Notes: generated from the letters alone by a model not told the origin. 64,000 nucleotides of DNA from Anaeramoeba flamelloides (GCA_027625915.1 JANTQA010000051.1:1984501-2048500), one strand, 5' to 3'. Counted from the first letter of the stretch, positions 1-11,227 are shown. Made by a program: numbers and translations.

Positions 1-87
1 ATCAATCATTTTTTTATATTTGACTTTTAAAGAATAAACAAAAAATAAATAGAATAATATTCATAAAATAATATATGACATCGGTTT
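1..87. other. AT-rich edge of window
   Basis: Nothing recognisable; AT-rich sequence leading into the first dispersed-repeat copy. Confidence 0.5.
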
Positions 88-470
88 GAAGTCAAACTAA
101 TAAATCAATAGATTTTCTTAAAAATTGAAAAACTAAAATTCTTAGGGAATTGATTGAGAAAAACAACAATATTCATATTGATCTCTGATTGAATAATCAA
201 AGAAAATTCCAATAGAAATCAATATGATTTTTCAACAACCATTTTCACGGTCGGAATAACATTATAATAATATTCTTTTACCTATTGACTATAGATTTAA
301 TAATAAAAAAAAAGGCATCAAAAAAAATTGAAAAAAATTGAAAAAAAGCCAAAATGAAAAAATGATTTTAATTCTGAAATTTTCAAATTAAATTTTTTTT
401 TTCTAATATCAATTCAACCACTTTAAATACGTATAATCCACTCATTAAAAATTGTACACCTTTGACTGGA
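88..470 (+). repeat. Dispersed repeat family A, copy 1
   Basis: About 380 bp that also occur near 22041-22440 (same strand) and 56490-56925 (opposite strand). Shared landmarks in order are AATCAATAGATTTTCTT, GAAAAACTAAAATTCTTAG, a GAGAAAAACAACAATAT block, AAATTCCAAT, a purine-rich GAAAAA stretch, and TTAAATACGTATAAT at the far end. The copies are strongly diverged (roughly 70 percent by eye). There is no open reading frame of note. It is probably a non-autonomous transposable element, but no inverted ends are clear in this copy. Confidence 0.6.
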
Positions 471-1264
471 AAATAGTTTATAAGCTAATTTTGATACAGT
501 TTGTAAGATAATATTGAAAATTTCAAAAATAATTAATTCTTGTTTTGTTATTTTTTTCTATTTTTTTCCTTGGGTGAATTTTTTATTGGAAAGAAGAATT
601 ACCAAGGAAAAGTTTAAACAATTACTTCCTAATACTGAGATACTGAAATACGAAAGTATTGGTAACTTGAAAATAAAAATAAAAAACCAAAGGTGAAAAA
701 TATCAAAGGATTGAAAAAAAAAAAAATTGAAATTACACTAATTAAACAACTAAACCCCAAATGAATATTTACGAATTAGAAAATTAAATTAAATAAATCA
801 AAAATACTATAGATGTTATTTTGGGTGTTCTAAATAAAATATTGTATTGATTTTTTGATTTATTTATTTTTTTTTTACCATTTGCTCCTTATCATGACTC
901 CTTTTAAAAATATTATTATTATTTTCCTTTTTTTCTTGATTTCTTGTCATTTTTTTGTTTTTTCTTTTTTATCCTAAAAACAATTTTGGGTATGCCTTTC
1001 ACATGAATAACTGTGAAATCTTTGATTATATACTTGATTACCGATTTAGGAAATTTAAGTAAAAGAGCATCTAGAGTCTAATTTGTAGTTCTTCAATAAT
1101 AATAATAATAATAAATATTGTTTTTTTTTTTATTTTATTATTTATTAATAAATAAATATACCGAATTTAATTTAAATATTATTTCTTAATATCTTCTATT
1201 AAATAAATAATTTTTGATTCCAATCAAACAAAAAAAAAAACATAAACATAAATATAAAATATAA
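471..1264. other. Non-coding AT-rich stretch
   Basis: A 60-codon open frame at 514-696 is F/I/K-rich without recognisable domains and is not supported as a gene. The rest is homopolymer-rich with (AAT)n-type microsatellite near 1098. No N-terminal half of the following AAA ATPase relic could be found here. Confidence 0.5.
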
Positions 1265-2071
1265 AAGCCACCTGGCTGTGGAAAAAAATATTCAATAAAA
1301 GCATTAGCTCATGAAACTGGGTTAAAGATTTTCAAATACCAAATAAATAAATTTAAGTGGAAAGAAAGCATGGATCCAACAATTATCTTAAAACAATTTT
1401 TTCAACAAACACAAAATCACAAAAACATTATTAGAGTTTTTGAAAATTTGGATGAAATTTTTAATCAAGAAATTAAATATGATAATCGAAGAATAAAAAC
1501 TGAATTATTAATGCAATTAGACAACTTATATAAAATACCTAAAACTATTCCTTTATTATTAATCTCAAACAAACCATGGCTTATTGATAGAACTTTTTTA
1601 AAAAGAATTCAGATAAGAATATATTATCCATTACCAGATAGCCAAACTCGTATCGATCTATTAAGAAATAACCTAAGCAAGGAGCGTAATAATCTAAATA
1701 ATGATGATTTTCAAAAAATATCTAATCTTATAGAAGGTTATTCTCATTATGAAATTGTGCAATTGACAAAAGTAATTATAAATAAAATAGATAATATTAT
1801 CCAAACCTCAAAATATTTTAAAAAAATATCAAAAGAAGAAAACAATAATTTGAATTCTGAGAAAAATGATTATTTAACACCTTGCGGGAAAAATACATCT
1901 GGTGCTATTAAAATTAATCTCGCAGATATTGATCCAAAATTTGTTATTCGGCCCAATATTACAGTTGATTTATTTTGTTCAGAATTACAAACTTATACTT
2001 CGTTAATTAATATACAAGATGTCGAGAAAAATAAACAATTTCAACAGGAATATGGAGGATTGTACAACTAG
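1265..2071 (+). pseudogene. 5'-truncated AAA ATPase relic (VPS4/katanin/spastin-like)
   Basis: One open frame of 268 codons begins abruptly inside Walker A (PPGCGKK at 1268-1288) and runs to a stop at 2069-2071. It resembles the AAA module of the VPS4/katanin/spastin group, ATPases that remodel ESCRT-III filaments or microtubules. Recognisable parts are ALAHETGL, the LLMQLDNL block, sensor-1 region LLISNKPWLID, and FLKRIQIRIYYPLPD where the family has RRF..RIYIPLPD. Key residues are changed: Walker A ends GKK instead of GK(S/T), and the Walker B region reads VFENLDEIF where FFDEIDSIF is expected, so the catalytic Asp-Glu pair is lost. The C-terminal tail (SGAIKINLADI) has no domain I know. 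No upstream exon or plausible start is visible; the in-frame ATG at 1370 lies within the domain. Either a decaying partial copy or an ATPase-dead paralogue with unseen 5' exons; I favour pseudogene. Confidence 0.65.
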
Positions 2072-2660
2072 TAATTATTTAAACCCTTCTGAAAATGATC
2101 AACATTACAGAATATTTAAATCATTTCCAACCTTCAATCTTTACGAAAATTAATTTTTGATTGCTTATGATCTTATAAATTCCATTTTTTAACACCAAAA
2201 ATTTTATTGATATCTGAGCATTATCTTGAAAATATTTCGCAATAAATAATTTTTTATTTTGAATTGTTTTTTTTTTAAATTTTCTAAAAATAATAGTTCA
2301 ACAAAAACAAATTATTATATAGTTTTATGTAAATCTGAATAATTGGGATCCTTTATTATATTTAAATTTTTATATAAATTTAATTGGAATTTAACAGTTA
2401 TTTTGATTTAATAAGAGAGATAGTTTGGTTGTTCATTTTTTGTTTGAAAATGTATTTCTTTTAATTAGTTATCAAATTTATCATTTTTTTTTTTTTGAAA
2501 CAATAAAATCATATTTCATTCTTTTAAAACAAGAAATCGAGAAAATTGAAAATATCATAAACTACTGTAATGAATAAGGAAGACTTTTTTGATCAAGAAT
2601 CTTAGAATACAAACACAAAAAAATGTTAAATAATTGTTTTTTTAATTTTGTTTTTTTTTT
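2072..2660. other. Non-coding AT-rich stretch
   Basis: Probable decayed 3' flank of the AAA relic; nothing further recognised. Confidence 0.4.
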
Positions 2661-2664
2661 AACT

Positions 2665-2870
2665 TATATAGAATAAAGATATGAAAAAGAAGATTTAGAC
2701 TAATTCAAAAATTAAAAAAAATCTGTTTTTATGAAAATATTAATAATATTCAATTTGGTGAATAGAAATTAGAAAATATCAACCAATCAAATACATTTAA
2801 TGAATTTGAAATTTTACTAAATAAATATTAAATCAAACACCTAGAAATCAGCTAAAATTGAAAATATAGT
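2665..2870 (+). mobile_element. LINE fragment (post-RT region)
   Basis: Matches the plus-strand LINE at 38705-39870, around its bases 39215-39385. Shared blocks are AGAAGATTTA-ACTAATTCAAAA (one mismatch) and GAAATT-GAAAATAT-AACC, followed by a similar GAAATTgaact block. Internal region only, with both ends missing; strongly diverged. Confidence 0.55.
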
Positions 2871-2986
2871 TAGTTTTACAGAATCCAAAAGAATTAAGAT
2901 AAGGTGTTAATTGTGACTGGTTTATTTGAATCTGGAAAACTTATAGACAAAAAATATTAAATATTTTATTTTTTTATTTTTATTGT

Positions 2987-3240
2987 TTAAGGCAGGGGTT
3001 TTTATTTCCTCTTGTTTGCCCGAATTCCTAAATTGTTATTTAGGAATTTTTTTAAAGATTTCCATATACTTTTATTTTCCACTAGGTCTAATAACGTTAT
3101 GGAATCTTTTCGATTAATGATATTAAAAATGTTATTGTTTTTTAATATATGAGATAGATAGATTTTTTTTAATTCCGATATCCAGATTTTACGATTATTT
3201 TCATAGGCTGGGCAGTTCCAGAAAAAATATTAAATATGAA
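2987..3240 (-). mobile_element. LINE 3' end fragment
   Basis: Reverse-complement copy of the last ~250 bp of the LINE at 38705-39870. It contains the region coding for the C-terminal zinc knuckle (CTGGAACTGCCCAGCCTATG on the minus strand near 3220-3200) and the 3' tail (CCGAATT..AGGAGG-type end at 2995-3032). It is 5' truncated, as typical for LINE insertions. Confidence 0.65.
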
Positions 3241-3316
3241 AGGGGGTTACTTTGATTTTAAAACCCCAATATATTTTGAAAATTGATTATCTATTTATTA
3301 TTATCTTTTAAAAATA

Positions 3317-4139
3317 ACTTTCAAATCTAAAACCCGGAAATTTTCATAAACCCGATAATTCCATTTTTCTGATCAATTGAAAATATTAGTAAAATGTCAA
3401 AAACATACTCCCAATATACATACAGATAATCCAATTACCCAGAAACTTAGAACCATTCCAATTGGTATATTGGTTAAATATTCAGACTACATTAATTTTA
3501 ACTCTTTGTTGAATTCAGAAATCAAAAAAATCCAAAATTTGTAAAATTAATTGAGAACATGACTGAAAATTGAAAATCAAATTTATTGTAATTTTCCCTT
3601 TAGATAAATTCTAAATTTATAGGAATTATCTTTATAAGAATTATTATGTTGTTGCATTTCTGAAATAAGAGTTTTATTTACTTTATATCTTTCTTTTAAT
3701 AATTATTTCAAAATTTTAAATTTCGATTGCAAACTTTAGAGGTTTTATTTTTTTACAAAATGGTTTTCATAATTTCATGAAAATTTACAATAATCAAACA
3801 CTTCTCTCAAATTCAAATTCTTTCAAATATTTCAAAATGATGAAAATTTTTTTTATTTTAAAATTTAAAATCAAAAGTGGATCTTCATTTTCAGTCATTT
3901 TCTCAATATATTTTACAAATTTTGGATTTTTTTGATTTCTGAATTCAACAAAGAGTTAAAAATGATGGATTCAGAATATTTAACCAATACCCCAATTGGA
4001 ACGGTTATAAGTTGCTGGGTAATTGGATTATCTGTCTGTAAAATGGGAGTATATTTTTGACATTTTACTAATATTTTCAATTGATCAGAAAAATGGAATT
4101 ACCGGGTTTTTGAAATTTTACGGGTTTTAGGTTTGACTG
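3317..4139. mobile_element. Foldback DNA transposon with ~250-bp inverted arms
   Basis: The arms at about 3317-3570 and 3880-4139 are reverse complements (around 85-90 percent by eye) around a ~310-bp spacer. Shared landmarks are TGATCAATTGAAAATATTAG, AACTCTTTGTTGAATTCAG and ATCCAATTACCCAG. The right terminus reads GGTTTTAGGTTTGACTG followed by TA, i.e. a CAGTC-type terminus next to TA as in Tc1/mariner elements; the left terminus is a diverged form (TA, then ACTTTCAAATCTAAAACCC). No transposase frame is present, so it is non-autonomous. It sits between two LINE 3' fragments in opposite orientation. Confidence 0.65.
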
Positions 4140-4184
4140 TAAGATAAAACAATATTTTACAAAAAAAAAAAAAATTGTTCTCAT

Positions 4185-4430
4185 TAAATAATTTGACCAC
4201 TCTCTCAGGAATTGACCATTAGATGAAAATATTGGAAAAATCTTGATATCTGGATTAAAAACAATTAAAATATCTATATTATTCAATAATATTATTAATA
4301 TATTTAACATTATTTGAAAAAAGAGATTCAATTTATATATTATATCTTGTGGATAATAGAAATATTTTTGAGTCGTTAAGAAATTTTCTAAATCTAAGTT
4401 AAGAGATTTTAGAAGTGACATAAAAGCACC
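4185..4430 (+). mobile_element. LINE 3' end fragment (diverged)
   Basis: Corresponds to bases ~39620-39810 of the LINE at 38705-39870: the GATATCTG(A/G)AT block, the ATATTATTAATAT block, AAGATTCAATATAT, TTGTGG(A/G)TAATAGA and TTTTgAGTC(T/G)TTA. It points away from the minus-strand LINE fragment at 2987-3240. Confidence 0.55.
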
Positions 4431-4699
4431 TTTGAGCATCTTCTAATTTTGTGGAGTGCTGTAGAATTTTACCACGTTCAAAATAAAAGAGAAAAATATA
4501 TCATTTTACTTTATTTTTACAAGACTGTAAAAAACAAACTGTTTTTTTTTTTATTATTTTTTGTATTTTTTTTGGAAATTTATAGGGTTTACTATCATAA
4601 GAAAAATAAATTAAAAACTAAAGGAAGTGCAACCAAGTATCTTGTTTTTTTTTTTTTTTTTTTATTTTCTCAAATAAAAAAAAATCTAATGATAACTTT

Positions 4700-4865
4700 C
4701 TTGAGGTTTTCTGTTTTATTTGTAAAATATATTGATTTTTGTTAGATTTTTTTGAGTTTTCTATTTATTCGGAAAATCAATAGATTTTCACAAATAAAAT
4801 AGAAAAACTCAAAAAAACCAGGAAACACTTCACAAATAAAAAGAAAACTCAAGAAAAACTAACTA
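4700..4865. repeat. Palindromic repeat family D, copy 1
   Basis: An imperfect palindrome built from a GAGGTTTTCT(A/G)TTTTATTTGT unit and its reverse complement. The same unit forms the palindrome at 13417-13735 and a scrap near 40035-40075. Probably a small non-autonomous element; no target duplication is clear. Confidence 0.5.
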
Positions 4866-6812
4866 CGTTTTTCCTGAATTAAAATGAATTTTAGTAAAAT
4901 CTGAGATTTTTTTTCTATTTTTTTACAACTTGGAAAAGTGATCCAGAGTTTTTGATTACATTTTTAAGAGATTAACCGGAAATTAAATAAATTATTGGTT
5001 TATCTAAAATCTAAAAAAAAAAAACAAAAAACAAGAGGGTAATAAGAGAAAACAACATACACAGCCATTAAAGAATAAGAATAATAATAATATAAAGACA
5101 TTTTTTAAGTTTTTTTAATGATTTTTTATATCCAACTCTTCTCTGGACAACATCTGTTTCACTTTTTATTTATCTCTAAATTTCAAGTTATAAAAATAAT
5201 TATATATTCCTAAGCAAGTTTTTCTCAAAAAATATTATTTATTTTCTCGATAATCGAAACAATTTTTAAAACACTTCCTTTTTTTTTTTTTTTTACTTTT
5301 GAGAATTAAATTTTTATTTGTAATTTTTTTTTTATTCTATTGACATGGTTTGGATTCTTCAGTAGAGTTCGGTTAGTTGTTATTCTGGAAATTATACTAT
5401 CATTTGAAATTTAACTATTATATAAAATCAGTTCATCGTCTTGTTTTATTAGAGTCCAAAGGAGTTATTGTGTAACAATAAGTTCACGTATATGCACAAA
5501 ATAATCACAATAACAAAAAAAAAGCAATAACTCACAAAAAAATAATTACAATAATAAGGTATAACCTTTTTTTTTTTCAACTCAAACATTAATCTAAAAA
5601 AAATTCTTTTCCTTATATTCAATAATTTTGCCTAAAATAAATTTTTTTTTTATCCCCAATTTGGTTAATTAAAAAAGTCCCCCAACTCAAATTAAAGATC
5701 CCTTTCTTTTTTTATCTCATAGTATCCTTAACACGTATCATAAAAAACGGACTCAAAAAGAGGTCGCAAAAAACAATCTCTTTCATTAAAACCCAAATAT
5801 CACAAAAAAATAAGGGAGAATGGAAATGATTTCACTTGTATTTTTCAAATACTGTTATTTTCGAATTAATAAATGAAAATTTTTATTTCTATTTCCAAAA
5901 TGAATATTAAATATTACTGCGACAATCAAATTAACAAAATAAAAATTTTGTATTAGAATTAACTTTGGAAGTTTGATTTATTCTCTAAAAATATCATTTC
6001 TAAACGGTGTTGTAGAGATCTTTGGATTTGCTTCAATTTATAAACATTGAAAAAGATTTTGGAATGTGAACTAAAAATTTTCATTTTTTAATTGGAAAAG
6101 AATAGTAATATTCAGAAAAGATATTTTTTAGAAAGACTTCACACTTGTGCTGGGTTCTGTATTAAGTAATGTTTCTGTCTTCTTGTCACACTTCATTCAC
6201 ATCATTTTCAATTTAAGAAAAAATGATATTTTATCATTTATTTTTGAGAACAATTCGAGAGCTTGTTTATTTGTTAGTGTGAGAAGAAAAAAAAAAATAG
6301 AAATGGAAATGAGTAAAACTGTAGCCCACTCTTTAAATTTTTTCAAAAAAGGCAAACGCAGAATCTAAATGTGGTTAATTATGAAAATCATAATAAAGTA
6401 TTAAAGTAAAAGAGTGAGTGAACTGTTAAAAGTCGTTCAACTTTTTGGTTTGCAGTTAGACAAGATCGAATTGATCACAAATAAGATTAATTTAATTTAC
6501 AAATTAGCAGTAGCCAAATAAGGCGTTGCTAACAACTTTATAAAAGAAAAAAAAAAAGAAAATAAAAAAGAAAAAGAAAAAATTTAACAAAAAATTAAAA
6601 GTGTAAAGAGATCTTTTTATAGAAAGTTATTCAAACAGAAAATTTAAAAAAAGAATTTTAGTTTTGTTTTTTTCCTGAAAACAAGAAAATTAAAGAAGCA
6701 AATAAATAATTCATAATTTTTTTTTTGTAAAATTAAGTTTGCTTTTTAAAAAAACTTTTACATCTATTTCAAGTGGTATTAAAGAATAGAAGAAACTTAT
6801 TCAGTAGCAAAT
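4866..6812. other. Non-coding, 3' flank of RPS30
   Basis: Homopolymer-rich sequence. The open frame at 6147-6368 (73 codons) is hydrophobic then lysine-rich and matches nothing known to me; it is not supported as a gene. Confidence 0.4.
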
Positions 6813-7007
6813 TTATTTATTTTTGTTCGAGTTTGGTCCTGCTCTTCTTCTTCCTTGTTCTTCAACAACATGAACAAATCTTTTGTTGTATAAGAATCTC
6901 ATTTTGGCACGGCCTGTAAGTTTCTTTTTCTTTGGAAGTTTTTCAACCTTTGGTGTTTGGTTTCTTACTTTTCCTGCACGTGTAAGTGATCCGTGTACTT
7001 TTCCCAT
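6813..7007 (-). CDS. RPS30: 40S ribosomal protein S30 (eS30)
   Basis: A 64-residue basic protein, intact from ATG at 7007 to TAA. It matches eS30 throughout: [20 protein letters not shown] at the N-terminus, the [19 protein letters not shown] core and the [15 protein letters not shown] end, close to the family's ~59-62 residues. eS30 sits on the small subunit near the mRNA entry and decoding region. There is no N-terminal ubiquitin-like (FUBI) domain as in animal FAU, nor any ubiquitin-like sequence directly upstream. It appears intronless, unlike RPL26 about 3 kb away on the same strand. The C-terminal NSNKNK extends slightly past the usual GPN(A/S)N ending. No promoter motif could be identified. 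Confidence 0.95.
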   Translation of the reverse strand: MGKVHGSLTRAGKVRNQTPKVEKLPKKKKLTGRAKMRFLYNKRFVHVVEEQGRRRAGPNSNKNK

Positions 7008-7394
7008 TATTGAATTAAATAAAAATTATTTAGAAGTAAATTAAAAAAATGAAACTTTGCTTTCTCAGAAAATAAAGATTTACATGAACATATTTTAAGA
7101 TAGAGTTTAATTTATCACTACTGTTTGTTGGGTAATACTGATAAATCCAAATAATTGTCTCGTGATTTTCACTTTATTTTCCCTTTTACAAATTTTTTTA
7201 CACAAGTTTTGAAGAAAGTATTATATTCTTTTAAATGTTACAAAATACTTTGTAAAACTAGTTCTGATTCCAAAGGTTTTTTCTCTTGAGTTGTTTTAAA
7301 AATTAAGATATGGGATTACAAAATGGGAAAATGAACTAAAAATTTTTTTAGATATATGTGGATTTATCAGAAAGCCAAACAAATTTTTCATAAA
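7008..7394. other. 5' flank of RPS30
   Basis: AT-rich, no coding signal; must include the RPS30 promoter, but no motif is recognisable. Confidence 0.4.
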
Positions 7395-8190
7395 GTTTTC
7401 ATAAAAAGATTTTTAAGGGATTAGCATCACCCTAGATTTCTCTATAATCAAAGTATTTTGGAAATTGGGTGTAAATGATATTAGTTGTACATGGCTCAAA
7501 TAGCTCTAAAAATTCTATTCTAAATCTTATTGCAAAATAAATTGATATATTTTTTACCAAGTATTACTATTCAAAAAGTCCATTTTGGAACAATTTTTTT
7601 TTAATTCCTTTTCCAAATTTAAATAATTAAAACCCAAAATACAGTATTTCAGTATTTAATAATTTAGATTTAGAACTTCCAAAAAGTAACTATTTTTATA
7701 ATTCCTGAATTTGAAAGATTAACTCAATAATCATCAACACAAAAGCAGAAAGACTGATTAGTTTTGTTTGCTTTTGATAAAAATAATTGTAGCATGAATA
7801 TATTTCCAAGATTTCAGAAATAATTTGCCAAAAAAATCTATTGGTTAATTATTTAATTTTAAAAAAAAAACGAATTTTTTAACAACTAATCTACATTTTG
7901 CGACAAATTTAAGAAAGATATTTTGTGACTTTGGAGTCTTTAGATTGATAATTCAACCTTTAAATTTGTGGCAATATGCAGATTTTTTTCTAAAATTGTT
8001 GGGTTTTTTACGAATACCTAGATCATTTTTAATTGATGAGATCAACAAATATAACTACTTGACGAATTGATTTTTTAGAGACATTTGAACCATATAGCAC
8101 TAATGTAATTTAAACCCAATAACAACATACTTTGATCGTAGGATTCTCCTTGGTAGACACTAATCCCTTAAATCAGGTTAAATTTTAAAT
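7395..8190. repeat. Long imperfect inverted repeat
   Basis: Arms at ~7395-7520 and ~8075-8185 are reverse complements: AAGGGATTAG(C/T), ATCAAAGTAT, ATTGGGT, (G/T)CTCTAAAAA and others, at about 70-75 percent. A second, nested inverted repeat lies at ~7868-7912 and ~7962-8012 (TTGCGACAAATTTAA against TTAAATTTGTGGCAA). Both outer arms read as short protein-like peptides on the minus-arm sense (for example YDQS-L-G-N-IS..W), so they may be inverted copies of an unidentified coding sequence. Confidence 0.5.
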
Positions 8191-8509
8191 TTTTAATTAT
8201 GTCTACAAACGAAGTTTATTAAATCAACCCTTAGAGATAGGGTACTTTGGGGACTTATTTGAACATCTTGAGATTGTTTTTTTTTGGATAGCTGAATGAA
8301 AATTTCTTATAATTTTCTTTTTATTTCTCAAATAAAAAAACAAACGCGGTTAGCTTATCTAGAACTTAAAATATACAGTTAATTCTAAGATTTTACTTTT
8401 TATTGTTGAATTCTTGAAAATTCTAGGTACTCTACGTCACTAGACACTTTAAGACACAACAGTTTATTTATATTGTTATTATACAGAATAATTGTTAAAT
8501 AGTCCTAAC
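8191..8509. other. Non-coding AT-rich stretch
   Basis: Nothing recognised. Confidence 0.4.
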
Positions 8510-9092
8510 CTTTCCACCCAGAACTATTTATTATTAGATTTTCTCTAATTTGATTAAGATTTACATTTAATAATATTAAGTTTTCTAGTTCCCAGTTGAT
8601 ATTCCCATTATCTTTTTTTCAAATTTATATTTTTTTGGATAGATATTTAAAGCCAAGAATTTCTAATTTCTTTTTGAGTTTAAATCTTCTTTTATATATT
8701 GAAATTCTTACTTGATCTATTTTTACTTCAGTTTTTATAAATTATTCTTGGGGGAATATAGATTGATTTTTAAAAATTTTGTGACTTTTTTATTTATCCA
8801 AACATCTATGGTTGAAATATTTTTGAGTTGAATTAAAAATTTCAAATCCATAAAATAATTGACTAATACATATTGATTTAAACATTTTTCTATTTAGCTC
8901 CATTTGATAAATTTCACCATTAAAAACCATTTTGATTTTTTTACAATTACCTTTTATTTTTTTAAAGTTTTATTGCAGATGTTTCTCTTTTTCGATACAG
9001 ATACCTTAATATTTAATTTCTGATAATTGATTTGATTTTAAAGTTTTATCAATATTTGGATTCATTCCAAATTCTTTTGATAATGTTATAAA
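8510..9092 (-). mobile_element. LINE fragment (RT C-terminal part), decayed
   Basis: Reverse-complement relative of bases ~38830-39390 of the LINE at 38705-39870. Recognisable blocks are GATTTGGAATGAATCC-like sequence at 9060-9090, the TTATATGGATT-GAAAT block at 8835-8860, the GATGT-TGGATAAATAAA block at 8790-8815, and GGGAAT-TCAACTGG at 8590-8612. No open frame survives. It ends next to the TIR element at 9095, so the younger element may have inserted at or into this LINE. Confidence 0.6.
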
Positions 9093-9094
9093 AT

Positions 9095-9623
9095 AAACTA
9101 TATTCTAAAAAATTGGACAGATTTTAAACTGTGGAAAGAACACCAATACTGAACTTTAAATTCAATTAGGAAAGAATTTTGATTTTACAAACTATTTCAT
9201 TTTTTGTCTTTTTTGTTTTGTTTTCATTTCTTTTTTTGAAGTCACTTAATCTGTTTCGTTTGATCTTAAATTTTTTTCCAATGGTTGATAGAAGGTTAGT
9301 GTCGAGTTTGTTAAATTGAAAAATAACATACAATTGGTAGACGGTATCTTAACATTTGATCGATCAAAAATTATTGGTGAAATTTCAATAAATTTACCAA
9401 TACATTTTTTGTTCAGTTCGTTTCATTATTTTGGACACACCAATTTTTATTTTTTCGTTTTATTTTTTTTCTTTTATTTGGATTATAATGATTACTTATT
9501 AAAACATTAATACCCTGTAACTTAAATGCGGTTTTATATTACGTTTGGAAAAATACAATAAATTGGGTTTTATTTTGCCGATTTTTGATTTTATGTGTGT
9601 CCAAATTTTTGGAAAGGGGTTTA
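9095..9623 (+). mobile_element. TIR element family B, copy 1
   Basis: About 530 bp that match 57378-57929 in the same orientation. The termini are inverted: left AAACTATATTCTAAAAAATT then GGACA, right TGTCCAAATTTTTGG followed by GGGGTTTA. Shared interior blocks include GATAGAAGGTTA(G/A)TGT, GAGTTTGTTAAAT, CATTATTTTGGACACACCAA and AAAATACAATAAATTG. The 64-codon open frame inside it (9316-9510) is not conserved as protein in the second copy. Non-autonomous DNA transposon; target duplication uncertain. Confidence 0.65.
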
Positions 9624-10208
9624 TTATCAACTTTTTGTCAATTTCTGGAATAGGCCCTCCATTATTAAAATCAAGTCATCTATAAACATTTGAACATGAT
9701 GAAGTAAGTCTTTTATATTTTTAATTTAGAAGTGGCTGATAAATCTAAACAAAAAAAAAGGTTTTTTTAATTCAAGAGTATTTTCAATTTGATTTTTTTT
9801 TAATTTTCAAAAAGGTTCATATATCGAGAAAGCTAAAAAAAAACAAAATTTACTTTTCTTTCGATCTATTAATGTGATCAATTAAAAATGTGTTTATCTA
9901 ATGAAATAAAGTATTTGTGTTTTGGCATTTATTTGTGTTTACTTGATCACAAATACAATAAAAGCAAAATAAAAAAATATAAATTATTCGAATAATGAAA
10001 AAAAAATAAAGTGTATTGAAATTCTTCAAGTTTATTAAATTATTTGATAATTTTTTTGTTCTTTTTTTGTACTAAAAACGCTAAAAAAAAAAAAAAAAAA
10101 AAAAAAAGCAAAAAAAGATGCTTTTAGAGAGCGGCTCTAATGTCTAAGAGAAAATTTCTAAATTATAAAAGTTTTGGTTGCTTTAGTCTCCAATTGATGG
10201 CTTATATT
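9624..10208. other. 3' flank of RPL26
   Basis: Non-coding, with an A26 tract at about 10083-10108 followed by AAAAAAGATGC. Nothing else recognised. Confidence 0.4.
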
Positions 10209-11227
10209 TTAATCTACTTCAGTCATTTTTGAATCAATTTTTTGTTCTTTGGTTGATTTGACTTTTTTTCCTCTTAATCTGTTTTTTCTGGCAAGGATTC
10301 TTTCTCTGCTTTTGGTCATTTTAAGTTTGGTAATTAAACACTTTTAATTTTTATTGAACAAGAAATCGTAAAAGAAAAATTGGAAATTTTAAGGTATTTC
10401 GGTGTTGTTGGATTTATTAAAAAATGAGCCAAAAATTTAGTCATTTTAAAAAAAGTATGAGAGAACAAGTTTTGAAAGGTATCTATAAAATATTTTGACA
10501 CCTCATTAGCCCTTGTTTTAGTACCAATAAAAAAAAAAAATATTTCGTCATACGTTTTTAAAGAACCTAAAAAAAAGAAATTAAAAAAAAGAAATGAAAA
10601 AAAAAAAGAAATGAAAAAAACAACAAACCTTGTTTGGGTGAACTGGGATCTGGACTTGTTCACCATTTTTTTTGGTTTTTTGAACATTTTCAATTGTAAT
10701 GGAATACTTTTTTCGATACACAGAAAGTACTTTTCCTTCAGATTTTTTAAATTTTCCTCGAAGTACTTTGACTTCGTCTTCAGCAATGACAGGAATTCTT
10801 CTTACCTGTTTTTTTTTGTTTGTGTTTTGAGTTAGTTGTTTGAGACATAAAAACAAATTTTTGAAATTGATTTGAGTTAAGACAAACAACGATATTTTAA
10901 ACAATAGAAACCAAGGAGTAAAAAGAAAAAGAAAAACAAAAAAAAAGCAAATGCAAAATAAAAGAAAAAAAGCTACGATGACGATCTTACATTATATTTT
11001 TCACGGAGCTCTGTTGAAAGTGGACAAGTCATTCTAATTCTTCGTTCAGATGAGCTTGCATTAAAATGTTTCTTTCTATTTTTTCTTCTTGATGAACTGA
11101 CGCCTTTGGTTATTAAAAATAAAACAAAAAAGAATAAAAATCAGACAGATCAGTATTAATTGGATAGTTTGTTTATATTTGAAAATTTGTTGAACAAAAA
11201 AAGGAAGTTACTTGTTTTTATTTTCAT
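10209..11227 (-). CDS. RPL26: 60S ribosomal protein L26 (uL24), 4 exons
   Basis: Exons on the minus strand are 11227-11212, 11103-10991, 10805-10629 and 10340-10209, with introns of 108, 185 and 288 bp. All introns are GT-AG (donors GTAACT, GTAAGA, GTTTGT). The spliced product is 145 residues, the same length as human RPL26. It begins [20 protein letters not shown] and continues [27 protein letters not shown] (the KOW motif region), [17 protein letters not shown] and QIPVHPNK, ending in a lysine-rich tail ([18 protein letters not shown]). uL24 is an early-assembling large-subunit protein near the exit tunnel. The 16-nt first exon is fixed by alignment: its five codons plus the split Ser codon give exactly the family's spacing before KNRKKHFN. 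Residue Cys after HPNK stands where Val is usual. Confidence 0.93.

Noticed and set aside
7410-7440. GGGATTAGCATCACCC, briefly resembling part of U6 snRNA (GATTAGCAT)
   Set aside because: The rest of U6 (ACAGAGA box, internal stem-loop) is absent and the site is an arm of an inverted repeat.
9316-9510. 64-codon frame in family B copy 1
   Set aside because: Not conserved as protein in the second copy at 57378-57929.
10334-10904. 150- and 107-codon frames over RPL26
   Set aside because: They read through introns; only pieces in the correct frame match uL24, and the four-exon model gives the exact family length.
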